Positions 42,161 to 51,294 are shown, counted from the stretch's first letter. The stretch is DNA of 64,000 nt from JANQGH01 sp039177555 (GCA_039177555.1 JBCDFV010000008.1:1-64000), one strand, 5' to 3'. The notes: generated by a model not told the origin, from the sequence alone. Made by a program: numbers and translations.

Positions 42161-44599
42161 GTGCGCGACTTCGCGCCGCGTCAACGCCGCCCGACAAAGA
42201 TGCCGTCGGGATCATCTTCGACGCGCGCCGCGGGCCCCGCTGGCGCTGATCAGGCGGGTCGCATCCGCGCCATCCTGCGCGGCAGCGGTGTGCAGCCGAA
42301 GCTGGAAATCGGCGAGCCCGACAGCCCGCAGGAACGAGACGCCGATCGCGCCGCTGATGAGATTGTTGGTGCCGCTGGTGGTGGCGGGCCAGATCTCGCG
42401 GCCGCATCTCCGCCGGCGCTTCAACGCGTGTGTGAAGACTGCGAAGAGGAAGTCCAGACCAAACCCGACGACACCGTTCAACGGCAGGCCGAAGAAGAAG
42501 ACGAAGACCTGGTTCTGCCAAAAGCCGAGGGGCAGCCCAACCAGGACGGCGCTCCCTCGACGGACAGCATCGTCCGCGATGGCGTTTCAGGCGGCGGTCA
42601 CCGCCTGCCATCCGGTCTTGGCAGCTTTTTCGGGACACGGTTCGGTCATGATTTCAGCGACGTGCGTCTCCACACGGACAGCCGGGCGGCATCCTCCGCC
42701 AAGGCGATCAGCGCCAAGGCCTATACGGTCGGCAGCGACGTTGTTTTCGGCGCCGGCCAGTACACGCCGTATAGCCAGAGCGGCCGCTGGCTGATTGCCC
42801 ATGAACTGGCCCATGTCGCGCAGGGCAGGGGCGGCGGCAGCCCGGCGGCCCAGCGCAGTGTCGAGGACGACGCCAACGCGGCGGCCACGGATGTCATGGC
42901 CGGCAAGGCGGCGCAGGTGGAGGAACGCCGCGATGCAGACAAACCGGCCCTGTTCGGCGAGCCGCAACATGTGCCGGATGTCACCTTCATCGCCGGGCAG
43001 AACCCGCGTGGTGATGGGTTCCTGAACGCCGCGATCGAGTATCACAATGCCTGGCGTCTGCGGCCCCGTACCATCGACTCCATGCAGGACATCGTGAACC
43101 ATCTGGCCGGCGGGAGCGGCGATATCGGGCGTATCCGCATTGTCACCCATGCCAGTCGCACGAACCTGTTCATGGCCATGTTCGAAGGCGGCACGCCCGG
43201 CATTCTTGAAGGCGTGTTGAATGGTTTCGCCCAATCCGCCGGGGCCGGCATGCACGCGCTTCTCGGCCCGGGTCTGGTAGACCCGCAAACGGTCAGCGAC
43301 ATCGTTACCCATTTGCGCAACAACAACGCGGCGGTGCTGGCCCCGTTCGGCCTCGACCAGCCGGCCGCCTCGCCAGCGGGCGCGGTCGAGCAGCTTATCC
43401 TGCGCAGCGCCGAACTCTTGATGCACACAACGGGCGCGGCCGACCCGGGCCTGACCCAGGCCGAGCAAGCCGAGGCGACGCGGCAAGCCCCGATCATCAC
43501 CGCCTCGTTAGGCCCGGCGATCGACGAGTTGAAGCGTCAGGTCCAACTGCCCGCCCCCGACGGGGCCGGCGTCACGGCGCAGCAGGCTGACGATCTGCAC
43601 GCCGCCATCCTCGGCATCAACACCTTTGTCTTCACCCTCGCGCCTCAGCCGGCCGACTTCGTCACCGATCTCGAAGCCGCCAACAGGGCAACGGCTGGCA
43701 ACTTTTATCAGAACCTCGCGCGCGTCCGGGCCCGTTTCAAATCCAACAGTTGGATCGACATCAGGGGCTGTCGCGTGGGCGGTACGCAAAGCTACATGCG
43801 CGCGGTGCAGGATTTCTTCGGCCAGGGTGCCGACAAACCGCACGTCTCGGCGCCGGATTGGTGGCAGACCTTCCCGCTGGCCGGTTACCGGACCATCGTC
43901 GACGGCGATATCGCGGGCCTCGCCGGTGACGTCGACGTTCAGACGGCGCTGGACCACTGGTTCACGGTCGCCGGCATCGAAAGCCATTTGCGCGCGATGA
44001 TCATCCTGCATCAAGATATGCTGATCCGTGCCCAGCGACAGGAGATCGAGGCGCAACGGCGGCAACTCCAACCGCCAGGCTTGTCCGGCGGTCTACAGCT
44101 GCCCCAGGATCTGGGGATCGTCCCGCCGATGCTGCCGGGCATCGACCTGCCGCAGTTGGAACTGAGCGGCGGTTTGGGCACAGGCTCCGGGCCATCGCTG
44201 GCCCCGACCGGGTCGTTGACCAATCCGCTGATCGCCTCGGCACAGCAAGGCATCGACAGCAACCGCCGCGAGCTGGAGCGCATTGGCAACTTCACCACCG
44301 AGGAGAAGCTGCGCTACTACCTGCAGATGGCGTTGGTCTTGCCCTTACGGGTCGGCGGCAATGCCGAGGATGTTCAGTATCTGATGCTGCACCGGCTGCG
44401 CGAACGGGCGATGGACAATTGGCTGGGCAGCATCTGGGCGGAACGCGCGCCCGGCCTTCGGCGGCTGCAGCGCGCCAACTACAACGCGGAAGACGCCCGC
44501 CGGCTTGAGGCGGTCGTGGATCAAGACCCCCAGCAGAACGTGACCGACATGTTCTTTTCGCCGGACACAGAATACGACGCCCACATCAAGAAGATCTGA
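42161..44599 (+). CDS. DUF4157 protein 1, candidate injection-system cargo
   Basis: An 812-residue protein with a GTG start (CAGGAGT upstream). The N-terminal 60-120 residues are disordered and acidic with RVCEDCEEEVQTKPD and a run of Glu/Asp ending LVLPK. DUF4157 follows: FFGTRFGHDFSDVRLHTD, AISAKAYTVGSDVVFG, and a zinc-protease motif H214-ELA-H218. The next module has H330 in RIRIVTHASRTN and C537 in WIDIRGCRVGG, a His-Cys arrangement resembling clan CD peptidase-like domains. The C-terminus has a helix-rich and Gly/Pro-rich region. DUF4157 proteins are strongly associated with extracellular injection systems, and are often exported effectors. Confidence 0.75.
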   Translation: MRDFAPRQRRPTKMPSGSSSTRAAGPAGADQAGRIRAILRGSGVQPKLEIGEPDSPQERDADRAADEIVGAAGGGGPDLAAASPPALQRVCEDCEEEVQTKPDDTVQRQAEEEDEDLVLPKAEGQPNQDGAPSTDSIVRDGVSGGGHRLPSGLGSFFGTRFGHDFSDVRLHTDSRAASSAKAISAKAYTVGSDVVFGAGQYTPYSQSGRWLIAHELAHVAQGRGGGSPAAQRSVEDDANAAATDVMAGKAAQVEERRDADKPALFGEPQHVPDVTFIAGQNPRGDGFLNAAIEYHNAWRLRPRTIDSMQDIVNHLAGGSGDIGRIRIVTHASRTNLFMAMFEGGTPGILEGVLNGFAQSAGAGMHALLGPGLVDPQTVSDIVTHLRNNNAAVLAPFGLDQPAASPAGAVEQLILRSAELLMHTTGAADPGLTQAEQAEATRQAPIITASLGPAIDELKRQVQLPAPDGAGVTAQQADDLHAAILGINTFVFTLAPQPADFVTDLEAANRATAGNFYQNLARVRARFKSNSWIDIRGCRVGGTQSYMRAVQDFFGQGADKPHVSAPDWWQTFPLAGYRTIVDGDIAGLAGDVDVQTALDHWFTVAGIESHLRAMIILHQDMLIRAQRQEIEAQRRQLQPPGLSGGLQLPQDLGIVPPMLPGIDLPQLELSGGLGTGSGPSLAPTGSLTNPLIASAQQGIDSNRRELERIGNFTTEEKLRYYLQMALVLPLRVGGNAEDVQYLMLHRLRERAMDNWLGSIWAERAPGLRRLQRANYNAEDARRLEAVVDQDPQQNVTDMFFSPDTEYDAHIKKI

Positions 44600-44615
44600 C
44601 CGAGGCGATCGAGCC

Positions 44616-45935
44616 ATGCAGACCTTTGCCCATCTTCGCAGCCGCGCAGTGCAACGCATCCGACCTGCAACAGTTGTGCCGGCGCCAAGCCGCGCCCTGG
44701 ATCAATCGCGACAACTCCGCCACCTGCTGGGGCGCTCTGCCGTTCAGGCCAAGCTCAGGGTCAGTGCGCCGAACGACCCGTTGGAGATCGAGGCCGACCG
44801 CACGGCCGATGCCGTTATGCGCATGCCGGCCAAAGAGGCGGGGATCTGCTTGGGCCAAACCGCCCCGTCAGTTCAGCGCGTCTGCGCGGAGTGCGAAGAA
44901 GAGGTGCAGGCCAAGCGGATGGACTCTGACTTCGTGCAGCGCGAAACCGCCGAAGAGGAAGAAGAGCTTGTTCAGCCGAAATCAAAGGACCAGGCCGGCG
45001 AGAAGAGCTCCGCCGCCGCCAGTGTCGGGCGCGGGATCGGTGCCGGGCAGGCATTGCCGACATCCGTCCGGGCGTTTTTCGAACCGCGCTTTGGCCAGAG
45101 CTTTGACCGCGTCCGCATCCATATCGATGAGGCGGCGCAGCAATCGTCGGAGGCGCTGAACGCGCGCGCCTTTACCTACGGCAGCGACATCGTCTTCGGT
45201 CCTGGCGAATACCGTCCGGAAACGCCGGACGGGCAACGGCTGATCGCCCATGAACTGGCCCACACGGTCCAGCAGGGCAAGAGCGCGCCACTGGTGCAGC
45301 GCGAGGTGCGGGACGGCCGCGTCAGTTGCCGCAACCCGTCGGCCCGGCTTCAGGCCACGGTCGGCGCCGATCCGGTCGGTGCGATCCGTGCCGCGGATGC
45401 CAGAGCGATCGCACTGCTGGATACGGTGCTCGACACGCTGGAAACCACGCGCGACCGGATCGTCAACGGCGCGCCGATCGCCTGGCCGGCCATTTCCGAC
45501 CATCTGGCGCTTTCGCTGCAAAACCGGTTTGGGCTCGACCCGAACAGTCAGGAGGTTTGGACCGGCACCAGTGCACGATCGGTTCACATTCTCATCCGGC
45601 GGTATCGCGCGGCGCGCCGTCTGCTGACCAGCGGCTTCATGCGCTACACCTGTATCGGCGCACGCCGGTCGAGTTCGGGGCCTTGCGTCGGCGACGGCTG
45701 CGTCGGCCAGACCAGGGCCTTCACATGCCCCGGCGTGTCCCGTGTCAGCCTCTGCCGGCCCTGGTGGTCGGACCCTGTCGACGAGCAGGCAAGCACCCTG
45801 GTGCACGAGGTCTTGCACATCTACTTCCCGCATCTCGGCGACAGCGGCCATCTCGCCAACGCCCATTGCTACGATCAGTTCTTGTTCGATCTCAACAACC
45901 TGCCGATTCCGACAGCCTTTCAGGGTTCTTGTTGA
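44616..45935 (+). CDS. DUF4157 protein 2 with C-terminal M35-like metallopeptidase, candidate cargo
   Basis: A 439-residue protein beginning 16 bases after protein 1. Its N-terminal disordered segment repeats the same signature, RVCAECEEEVQAK with a following acidic run EEEEELVQPK. DUF4157 follows (SFDRVRIHIDEAAQQ, AFTYGSDIVFGPGEY, H212-ELA-H216). After a helical linker, a second zinc motif H397-EVL-H401 is followed by NAHCYDQFLFDLN (415-427), which matches the HExxH plus downstream Asn/Asp/Tyr pattern of aspzincin (M35-like) peptidases. The protein therefore has a possible effector catalytic domain at its C-terminus. It is the last gene of the cluster, and the effector role is inferred. Confidence 0.72.
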   Translation: MQTFAHLRSRAVQRIRPATVVPAPSRALDQSRQLRHLLGRSAVQAKLRVSAPNDPLEIEADRTADAVMRMPAKEAGICLGQTAPSVQRVCAECEEEVQAKRMDSDFVQRETAEEEEELVQPKSKDQAGEKSSAAASVGRGIGAGQALPTSVRAFFEPRFGQSFDRVRIHIDEAAQQSSEALNARAFTYGSDIVFGPGEYRPETPDGQRLIAHELAHTVQQGKSAPLVQREVRDGRVSCRNPSARLQATVGADPVGAIRAADARAIALLDTVLDTLETTRDRIVNGAPIAWPAISDHLALSLQNRFGLDPNSQEVWTGTSARSVHILIRRYRAARRLLTSGFMRYTCIGARRSSSGPCVGDGCVGQTRAFTCPGVSRVSLCRPWWSDPVDEQASTLVHEVLHIYFPHLGDSGHLANAHCYDQFLFDLNNLPIPTAFQGSC

Positions 45936-46028
45936 CCATCGGCGCGGCAAGCAGCCCTCTGGTGCAATAGGCGCATGGCTGTGACGGCCCGTTGAGGGCT
46001 AGGGTCTGCGTCGATTTGGGTGATTCAC

Positions 46029-46045
46029 GGGCACTTGACGTGCCC
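46029..46045. promoter_or_regulatory. inverted repeat between the injection cluster and a secreted-protein gene
   Basis: GGGCAC and GTGCCC with a TTGAC spacer form a perfect 6-base-arm hairpin/palindrome. It lies 63 bases before the next gene start and about 94 bases after the cluster end, without a T run. It is either an operator or a weak terminator; the sequence alone does not decide. Confidence 0.35.
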
Positions 46046-46108
46046 TGTAGATACTCACGGCAAAGGCGCAATGGCGCCATCGATCAAGACATTTTGGAGT
46101 GTTTAGGG

Positions 46109-46768
46109 ATGAGCGATCAATCCCCAGGCGCCGGCTGGTCCCGGCGTTTGCTGATTGCCTCTTGTGGTGCGGCCGGGCTGCTGGCCATGCCAGCAACCGC
46201 CTTTGATGCCGATCTGCGGCTGACAGGATGTGATGCCGGAGCTGTTGGCACGCTTCTCGGCGACGCCAGCGGCCTGTCATGGACGGGCGAGTTGCACGCG
46301 GTAGGGCCGTGGACGTTTGCCAGCCACGTGCGCCTGTCCTGCGACGACGAGAACTGCCGTGCCGAGATCGGGCGCGTCGCGGTTCCCGTTGGTCCGGATG
46401 GCTGGGACGAAAACGACGCCGCGGCAATCTTCAGCTATGTGGACCCGGAGCAGTCGTCTTGGTTCGCCGGCTCCGAACCCTTGCTGGCGGCGATGGATGG
46501 CGTGACCCGGGTTGTCTATCGCGTTGAGGGCGAGGATGCCAAAGACCTGTCGGCGGCGATCGCCGATGGCTGGCGCGGCGCGGACGGTAGCCGGCGGCAG
46601 GTGTTCTTCGATGACGACAGCATCGGCGGGCTTCGCATTACGGCCCGTACCAGCCTGGCGTGTTCCATCGACGGGACGATCTGCGAAGTCGATGTCACCA
46701 CCGTGCTCGACGCTTCGGCACATGCCAGCGCGGCCTGTCCGATCGCATCATCGGCGAACGGCTCCTGA
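46109..46768 (+). CDS. secreted hypothetical protein
   Basis: A 219-residue protein whose N-terminal 30 residues form a signal peptide: a basic patch WSRR, a hydrophobic run LLIASCGAAGLLAMP, and a likely cleavage after PATA-F. The mature part contains paired Cys in CDDENCRAE and CSIDGTICE that could form disulphides, and strand-rich DADLRLTGCDAG. An ISAC-like lipobox is not convincing because the hydrophobic run continues past the Cys. ATG at 46109 is chosen over a longer in-frame start because of the signal peptide and a TTGGAG site upstream. No family is recognised. It converges on the antiporter gene. Confidence 0.6.
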   Translation: MSDQSPGAGWSRRLLIASCGAAGLLAMPATAFDADLRLTGCDAGAVGTLLGDASGLSWTGELHAVGPWTFASHVRLSCDDENCRAEIGRVAVPVGPDGWDENDAAAIFSYVDPEQSSWFAGSEPLLAAMDGVTRVVYRVEGEDAKDLSAAIADGWRGADGSRRQVFFDDDSIGGLRITARTSLACSIDGTICEVDVTTVLDASAHASAACPIASSANGS

Positions 46769-46782
46769 AGCCTCGTAAAACC

Positions 46783-48504
46783 TCAAGACGCCAGCGGCTG
46801 CTGATCGTCGGGTTCCACGACCTCCAGCCGGGGGCTTGGTTGCGCGCCCATCAGCAAGGCGGCCGCCTGGTCGGCGGCGTCCTGGAACGGCAGCAGAACC
46901 AGGTCGGCGCCTGATTCGAGCAGCCAGTCGCGATCGCGCAGCCGATGGCAGGTGACCGCGATCCGACCTCGGAAGCCATGGGCCCGCAGCGCATGGATCA
47001 GCGCCAGCCGCGTATCGTCATGGGTCACCCCGGCCACCGGCTCAGGCACCGACGTGACGACCCATTGGGCGCTTTCCAATGGCAGATGGCCGACGAACTC
47101 CGGGTCCGAGGCGTCACCAAAGGCGCCGACGAACCCTTCCTGGCGCCATAGCCTCACGGCGGAGGGATTGAAATCTACACCGAGGACGCGCGTGCCCTGG
47201 GCCTCCAGCCTCTGGCCGATGGCACCGCCGAACCGGCCCAGCCCGAACAAGATCACATCGAACGTGCCCTCCGGCGCGGCCGGCTGCTGCTCACGCTCGC
47301 GCGGCGTGCCCCGGCGTTCAAACAGGGAGAGGGCGCGCTCCAGCAGTCGAAAGAGCTGATGGCCGTAGGTGATACCGTAGGTCGAAAGCGCAATGGTCAG
47401 GAGGCCGACCAGGGTCACGAGGCCCAGCGCCTCCGAGCCGACCTGGCCAACCGTCACGCCCATCGCCATGAAGATCAGCGAAAACTCGCTGATTTGGGAC
47501 AGGGTCAGTCCGGCCAGGAACCCGGTGCGCTTGCGATAGCCCATCAGACCGGCGATGGTTAGCACCACCAGGGGTTTGCCGATCAACACGAACAGCGACA
47601 GGACGATGGCGGGGCCAATCTGGGTGCCGATGACGGACAGGTCGATCTGTGAGCCCAGGACGACGAAGAAGAACAGCAGCAGAAAGTCACGCAGCGGCGT
47701 CAGGCGCGCCGCGATCGCTTCGCGAAAGCTGGTCGAGGCCAGGGAGACGCCGGCCAGCAGGCCGCCAAGTTCTTTGCTAAAGCCTGCAAAGTCACCGACC
47801 GCCGCGAACAGGGCCGCCCAGCCGATGGCAAAACAGACCAGCAGCTCCGGCGACGACGCCAGTCGGTGGACCAGCGGGTCGGCGGCGTAACGGATGAACA
47901 GGCCAACGACGGCAAGCATGGCGATGCCGTAAAGTACGATCAGCCCGACATCGGCAAAGGTCGCGCCCTCCGCCCCGCCCACGCCGACCGCCGACATGGC
48001 GATCATCGCCAGCACCACCACCAGGTCCTGCACCACCAGGATGCCGAGCGCGATGCGCCCGTGCAGGGAGTCGATTTCCCGCCGGTCGGACAGTAGTTTC
48101 ACGACGATGATGGTGCTGGAAAAGGCCAGCGCGATGGCGACGTAGAAGCTGGTGATCGCATCGAGCCCCAGCCGAAGGCCCAACCAATAACCGATAACGG
48201 CGGTGAAGGTGATCTGTCCCAGGCCGGCGATCAGTGCCACGAAGCCAAGCGTGCGGATCAGCTTGACGTCGAGTTTGAGGCCGACCAGGAACAGCAGCAC
48301 CGCGATGCCGAGTTCCGCCAGCAACTCGATCGGCTCATGCGCCCTGGCGAGGCCGGTAACGGACGGGCCGGCGATGATGCCGACGGCGATGAAGCTGACG
48401 ATCAGGGGCTGACGCAAGAAGGTGCCGATCAGGCCGATCAGCGCCGCCAGGACCAACAGGGCCGCCACTTGATAGAACACAGAGGCGGCGACCAGATCGA
48501 TCAT
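46783..48504 (-). CDS. CPA2-family cation:proton antiporter with RCK/TrkA-N domain (Kef/YbaL-like)
   Basis: A 573-residue protein with about 12 membrane helices in residues 1-380 (VASVFYQVAALLVLAALIGL at the start) and a C-terminal TrkA-N/RCK domain with the dinucleotide loop FGLGRFGGAIGQRL near residue 425. Family members exchange K+ or Na+ for H+ and respond to NAD(H) or glutathione adducts. The acid and Asn positions of the core (GLKLDVKLI and FYVAIALAFSSTIIVVKLL) are present. The ATG complementary to 48502-48504 is preferred to the farther TTG. It converges with the secreted-protein gene. Substrate is not resolvable between K+ and Na+. Confidence 0.87.
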   Translation of the reverse strand: MIDLVAASVFYQVAALLVLAALIGLIGTFLRQPLIVSFIAVGIIAGPSVTGLARAHEPIELLAELGIAVLLFLVGLKLDVKLIRTLGFVALIAGLGQITFTAVIGYWLGLRLGLDAITSFYVAIALAFSSTIIVVKLLSDRREIDSLHGRIALGILVVQDLVVVLAMIAMSAVGVGGAEGATFADVGLIVLYGIAMLAVVGLFIRYAADPLVHRLASSPELLVCFAIGWAALFAAVGDFAGFSKELGGLLAGVSLASTSFREAIAARLTPLRDFLLLFFFVVLGSQIDLSVIGTQIGPAIVLSLFVLIGKPLVVLTIAGLMGYRKRTGFLAGLTLSQISEFSLIFMAMGVTVGQVGSEALGLVTLVGLLTIALSTYGITYGHQLFRLLERALSLFERRGTPREREQQPAAPEGTFDVILFGLGRFGGAIGQRLEAQGTRVLGVDFNPSAVRLWRQEGFVGAFGDASDPEFVGHLPLESAQWVVTSVPEPVAGVTHDDTRLALIHALRAHGFRGRIAVTCHRLRDRDWLLESGADLVLLPFQDAADQAAALLMGAQPSPRLEVVEPDDQQPLAS

Positions 48505-48637
48505 GCAAACCCGTTCGTCGACAGCGGCCCGATAGGCCAAGGTGTTCAGCGCCTAGGGTGACACCATACCGTCTGTAATCAAAGGTCGGCCGCCATTTGT
48601 TGACCTGGGTCAAAACGAAGGTTTGAGGCGGCCCGCA

Positions 48638-49426
48638 TCAATCGTCGATGATCGCGACCGCGCGGGTGAACCCAGCCGACCCTTTTTTGATCTTGAACGG
48701 GAAGCAGCAGACGGTGAAGCCGTGGTCGGGCAGGGTCTCCAGGTTGGCCAGCTTTTCGATGTGGCAATAGGCGATCTCCATGCTGGCCCGATGACCCTCC
48801 CAGATCAGCGACGGGTCATGGGTCTGCTCGAACTTCCGTCGCGTGTGGACGAAGGGCGCGTCCCAGCTCCAGGCGTCCGTGCCGGTCACGCGCACGCCGC
48901 GTTCGAGCAGGTAGAGCGTCGCCTCGCGCCCCATGCCGCAACCCTTGGAGACATAGTCGTCGCGACCATAGGCGGCACCGGCGGCCGTGTTGACGAGAAC
49001 GATGTCGAGCGGCTGGAGGTCGTGGCCGATACGCGCCAACTCCGCCTCGACATCGGCGGCCGTGGCGACATAGCCGTCCTCAAGGGCGCGAAAGTCCAGC
49101 TTCACGCCGGGGTTGAAACACCAGTGCAGCGGCACCTGGTCGATGGTCCAGGCCGGTTCGCCACCGTTCATCGCGCGGTTCATCGTCGAGTGGTGATGAT
49201 AGGGCGCATCCAGATGGGTGCCGGTATGGGTCGTGAGCTTTAGCCATTCGATGGCCCAGCCTTCGCCGTCCGGCAACTGATCGACGTCAAGGCCGGGAAA
49301 GAATGACGCGACGGCACCGGCTGTCTGCTTGTGGCCGAGATAGTCGATCTCGGGCGTGTAGCCTGGCGGGTCGGAGGCAATGTCCGCCTCCAGGGGAACC
49401 GAGATGTCGATGAAACGTCTTGGCAT
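48638..49426 (-). CDS. cyclase-family amidohydrolase (kynurenine formamidase-like)
   Basis: A 262-residue protein with the metal-binding motif H67-TGTH71-LD73-APYH77 of the cyclase/kynurenine-formamidase family, HxGTHxDxPxH. These enzymes hydrolyse cyclic or N-formyl amides using Zn or Mn. The opening RFIDISVPLEADIASDPPGY also matches, with a Pro-rich first strand. It is the last gene of the minus-strand unit, 9 bases after dctM, and so probably acts on the compound imported by the TRAP system. The substrate may be a cyclic amide or an acyl amide, but no specific residue picks one. Confidence 0.87.
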   Translation of the reverse strand: MPRRFIDISVPLEADIASDPPGYTPEIDYLGHKQTAGAVASFFPGLDVDQLPDGEGWAIEWLKLTTHTGTHLDAPYHHHSTMNRAMNGGEPAWTIDQVPLHWCFNPGVKLDFRALEDGYVATAADVEAELARIGHDLQPLDIVLVNTAAGAAYGRDDYVSKGCGMGREATLYLLERGVRVTGTDAWSWDAPFVHTRRKFEQTHDPSLIWEGHRASMEIAYCHIEKLANLETLPDHGFTVCCFPFKIKKGSAGFTRAVAIIDD

Positions 49427-49435
49427 AGGTTCCCC

Positions 49436-50743
49436 CTAGAGCAGCCACAAGGCGAGACCGGGCACGGCGATCACCAGGATCAACACCAGCAGCATAATCA
49501 GCGCGAACGGCGCCGCGCCCTTGAAGATGTCGCCCAGAGAGATATTCTGGTCGGCCAGCGTGCCCTTGATTACGAACACCGAGAGGCCCATCGGCGGCGT
49601 CAGCAGGCCGATCTCGACCGCGAGCACGGTGATGATGCCGAACCAGATCAGATCCAACTGCAACTCAATCGCCACGGGCAGGACCAGCGGCAGCACGATC
49701 AGCATGATCGACGAACTGTCGAGAATCGTGCCCATGGCGATGATGACCAGCACGTACAGCGCGATCATGCCGTAAACGCCGAACTCGGCGGTCGTGATCC
49801 AGGTGGCCAGCACTTCGGGCAGGCCGCTCATGGACAGCATGCGGCTGTACATGGTCGCGGCGATGATCAGGAAGCAGATGGCGGCCGTGATGTGGCCGGT
49901 CTCGATCGTCACCTTCCACAGGCTGCGCCAGCCCAGCCGACGTTTGGCCGCGCCGATGATGATCGCGCCCAGGGCGCCGATCGCCCCGGCCTCGGTCGGT
50001 GTGAACCAGCCGCCATAAATGCCGCCCAGAACCAGGATGACGAGAGCGACCAGCGGCAGCAGCTTGGTCAGGATGTCGAGCTTGCCGTCATCGTCGTCAG
50101 GCGGCGGTGCCACGGCGACCCCGGTGAAGCCCTTGAAGCGCGTCGCCATGATGTAAATCGCCACACAAAACGCAACGGACAGTGCCAGGCCCGGCAGGAT
50201 GCCGGCGATGAACAGCGCGCCGACCGATTGTTCCGACAGCACCGCGTAGAGGATCAGCAGCAACGAAGGCGGGATCAGCATGCCCAAGACGGACGAGCCG
50301 GCGACGACCCCGACCGCGAAGCGCGGCCGATGGCCGACGCGCAGCATCTCCGGCACCGCCACGCGCGCGAACACGGCGGCCGAGGCGATCGAAATGCCGG
50401 TTACGGCGGCGAAAACGGCGTTCGCACCCACCGTGGCCATGCCGAGGCCGCCCTTGATGCGCCGAAAGGCCCGGTTGGCGACGTCGAACGTGTCCTTGCC
50501 GATATCCGCCTCGGCCACGACCAGCCCCATCAGCACGAACAGCGGCACGACGCCGAACAGATAGCTTGAGATGCTCTCGCCCGTGGCCAGGGCCATCAGT
50601 CGGCCGGCCAGCACCGTGCTGTCGCGGATCAGCGCGACGCCGACGAAGCTGACCAGCGCCAGCGCGATGGCGACATGCAGGCCCGAATAGACCAGCAGCA
50701 CCATCGCCACCAGGGACAGGATGCCGATGTCGAGCGGCGTCAT
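49436..50743 (-). CDS. dctM: TRAP transporter large permease (DctM family)
   Basis: A 435-residue membrane protein with about 11-12 hydrophobic helices. The start MTPLDIGILSLVAMVLLVYS and MLIPPSLLLILYAVL, then GIITVLAVEIGLLTPPMGLS near the C-terminus are typical of DctM. It drives sodium-coupled uptake with the small DctQ subunit and the DctP binding protein. The start overlaps the DctQ stop by 4 bases and the next gene follows after 9 bases. Length and helix number are usual. Confidence 0.93.
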   Translation of the reverse strand: MTPLDIGILSLVAMVLLVYSGLHVAIALALVSFVGVALIRDSTVLAGRLMALATGESISSYLFGVVPLFVLMGLVVAEADIGKDTFDVANRAFRRIKGGLGMATVGANAVFAAVTGISIASAAVFARVAVPEMLRVGHRPRFAVGVVAGSSVLGMLIPPSLLLILYAVLSEQSVGALFIAGILPGLALSVAFCVAIYIMATRFKGFTGVAVAPPPDDDDGKLDILTKLLPLVALVILVLGGIYGGWFTPTEAGAIGALGAIIIGAAKRRLGWRSLWKVTIETGHITAAICFLIIAATMYSRMLSMSGLPEVLATWITTAEFGVYGMIALYVLVIIAMGTILDSSSIMLIVLPLVLPVAIELQLDLIWFGIITVLAVEIGLLTPPMGLSVFVIKGTLADQNISLGDIFKGAAPFALIMLLVLILVIAVPGLALWLL

Positions 50744-51294
50744 GAGTTCGGCCCACGAATGGCCTGAACGGCAAGGCCGATGGCGGTGATCAGGAAGGTG
50801 ACCAGCATGGCCGCCGCGCCGATCAGCACGATCAGGTTGATCGGCCAGGTCGGCGCGGTGAAGTTACCGATGGCGCCGACGAACTCATCCCGCTCCCAAG
50901 ACCGCAGAAAACGTGGGTAGAAGCTGGACAGGATGACCCAGATCAGCGCCGCGCCCGCCAGATGAAACAGCGCGTCGATGGCGGCGGCCAGCCGTGGCAG
51001 CCGCCGGCGGACGGTGGAGAGCAGGGCATCGGACCGGGTCAGCCGCCCGGCCCGCAACGTGTTGGCAAGCTGCAGAAACACGATGCCCATGATCGACAGC
51101 GAGACCATTTCCGGCACGCCGGCGATCGGGTTGCCGAAGGTGCCGCGCCCGACCACGTCGGCGCTGATCAACAGCATCAGGGCCAAGATCCAGACCGTAC
51201 CGATCGCGTTCATTACCGAGGTGACGCGGTCGACCCAGCCGGCGACGCTGTCAAAGGGTCGCCAGCCGGTTGGTGCGGGGGCGCGGGTGCTCAC
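50740..51294 (-). CDS. dctQ: TRAP transporter small permease (DctQ family)
   Basis: A 184-residue protein with four membrane helices, helix 1 being IGTVWILALMLLISADVVGR and helices 3-4 in LFHLAGAALIWVILS and PINLIVLIGAAAML. Small permeases support folding and docking of DctM. The start is the GTG complementary to 51292-51294, which leaves 20 bases to the DctP stop; longer in-frame upstream codons read into the DctP gene and lack family features. It overlaps dctM by 4 bases. The exact start is uncertain. Confidence 0.85.
   Translation of the reverse strand: MSTRAPAPTGWRPFDSVAGWVDRVTSVMNAIGTVWILALMLLISADVVGRGTFGNPIAGVPEMVSLSIMGIVFLQLANTLRAGRLTRSDALLSTVRRRLPRLAAAIDALFHLAGAALIWVILSSFYPRFLRSWERDEFVGAIGNFTAPTWPINLIVLIGAAAMLVTFLITAIGLAVQAIRGPNS

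Noticed and set aside
21679..45935. Myophage prophage
   Set aside because: There is no capsid, portal, terminase, lysis, integrase or att-like repeat, and an AAA+ ATPase, DUF4255 and DUF4157 proteins indicate an injection system.
48505..48540. Longer TTG start for the antiporter
   Set aside because: The ATG at 48504 gives a family-like N-terminus without an extra hydrophilic lead.
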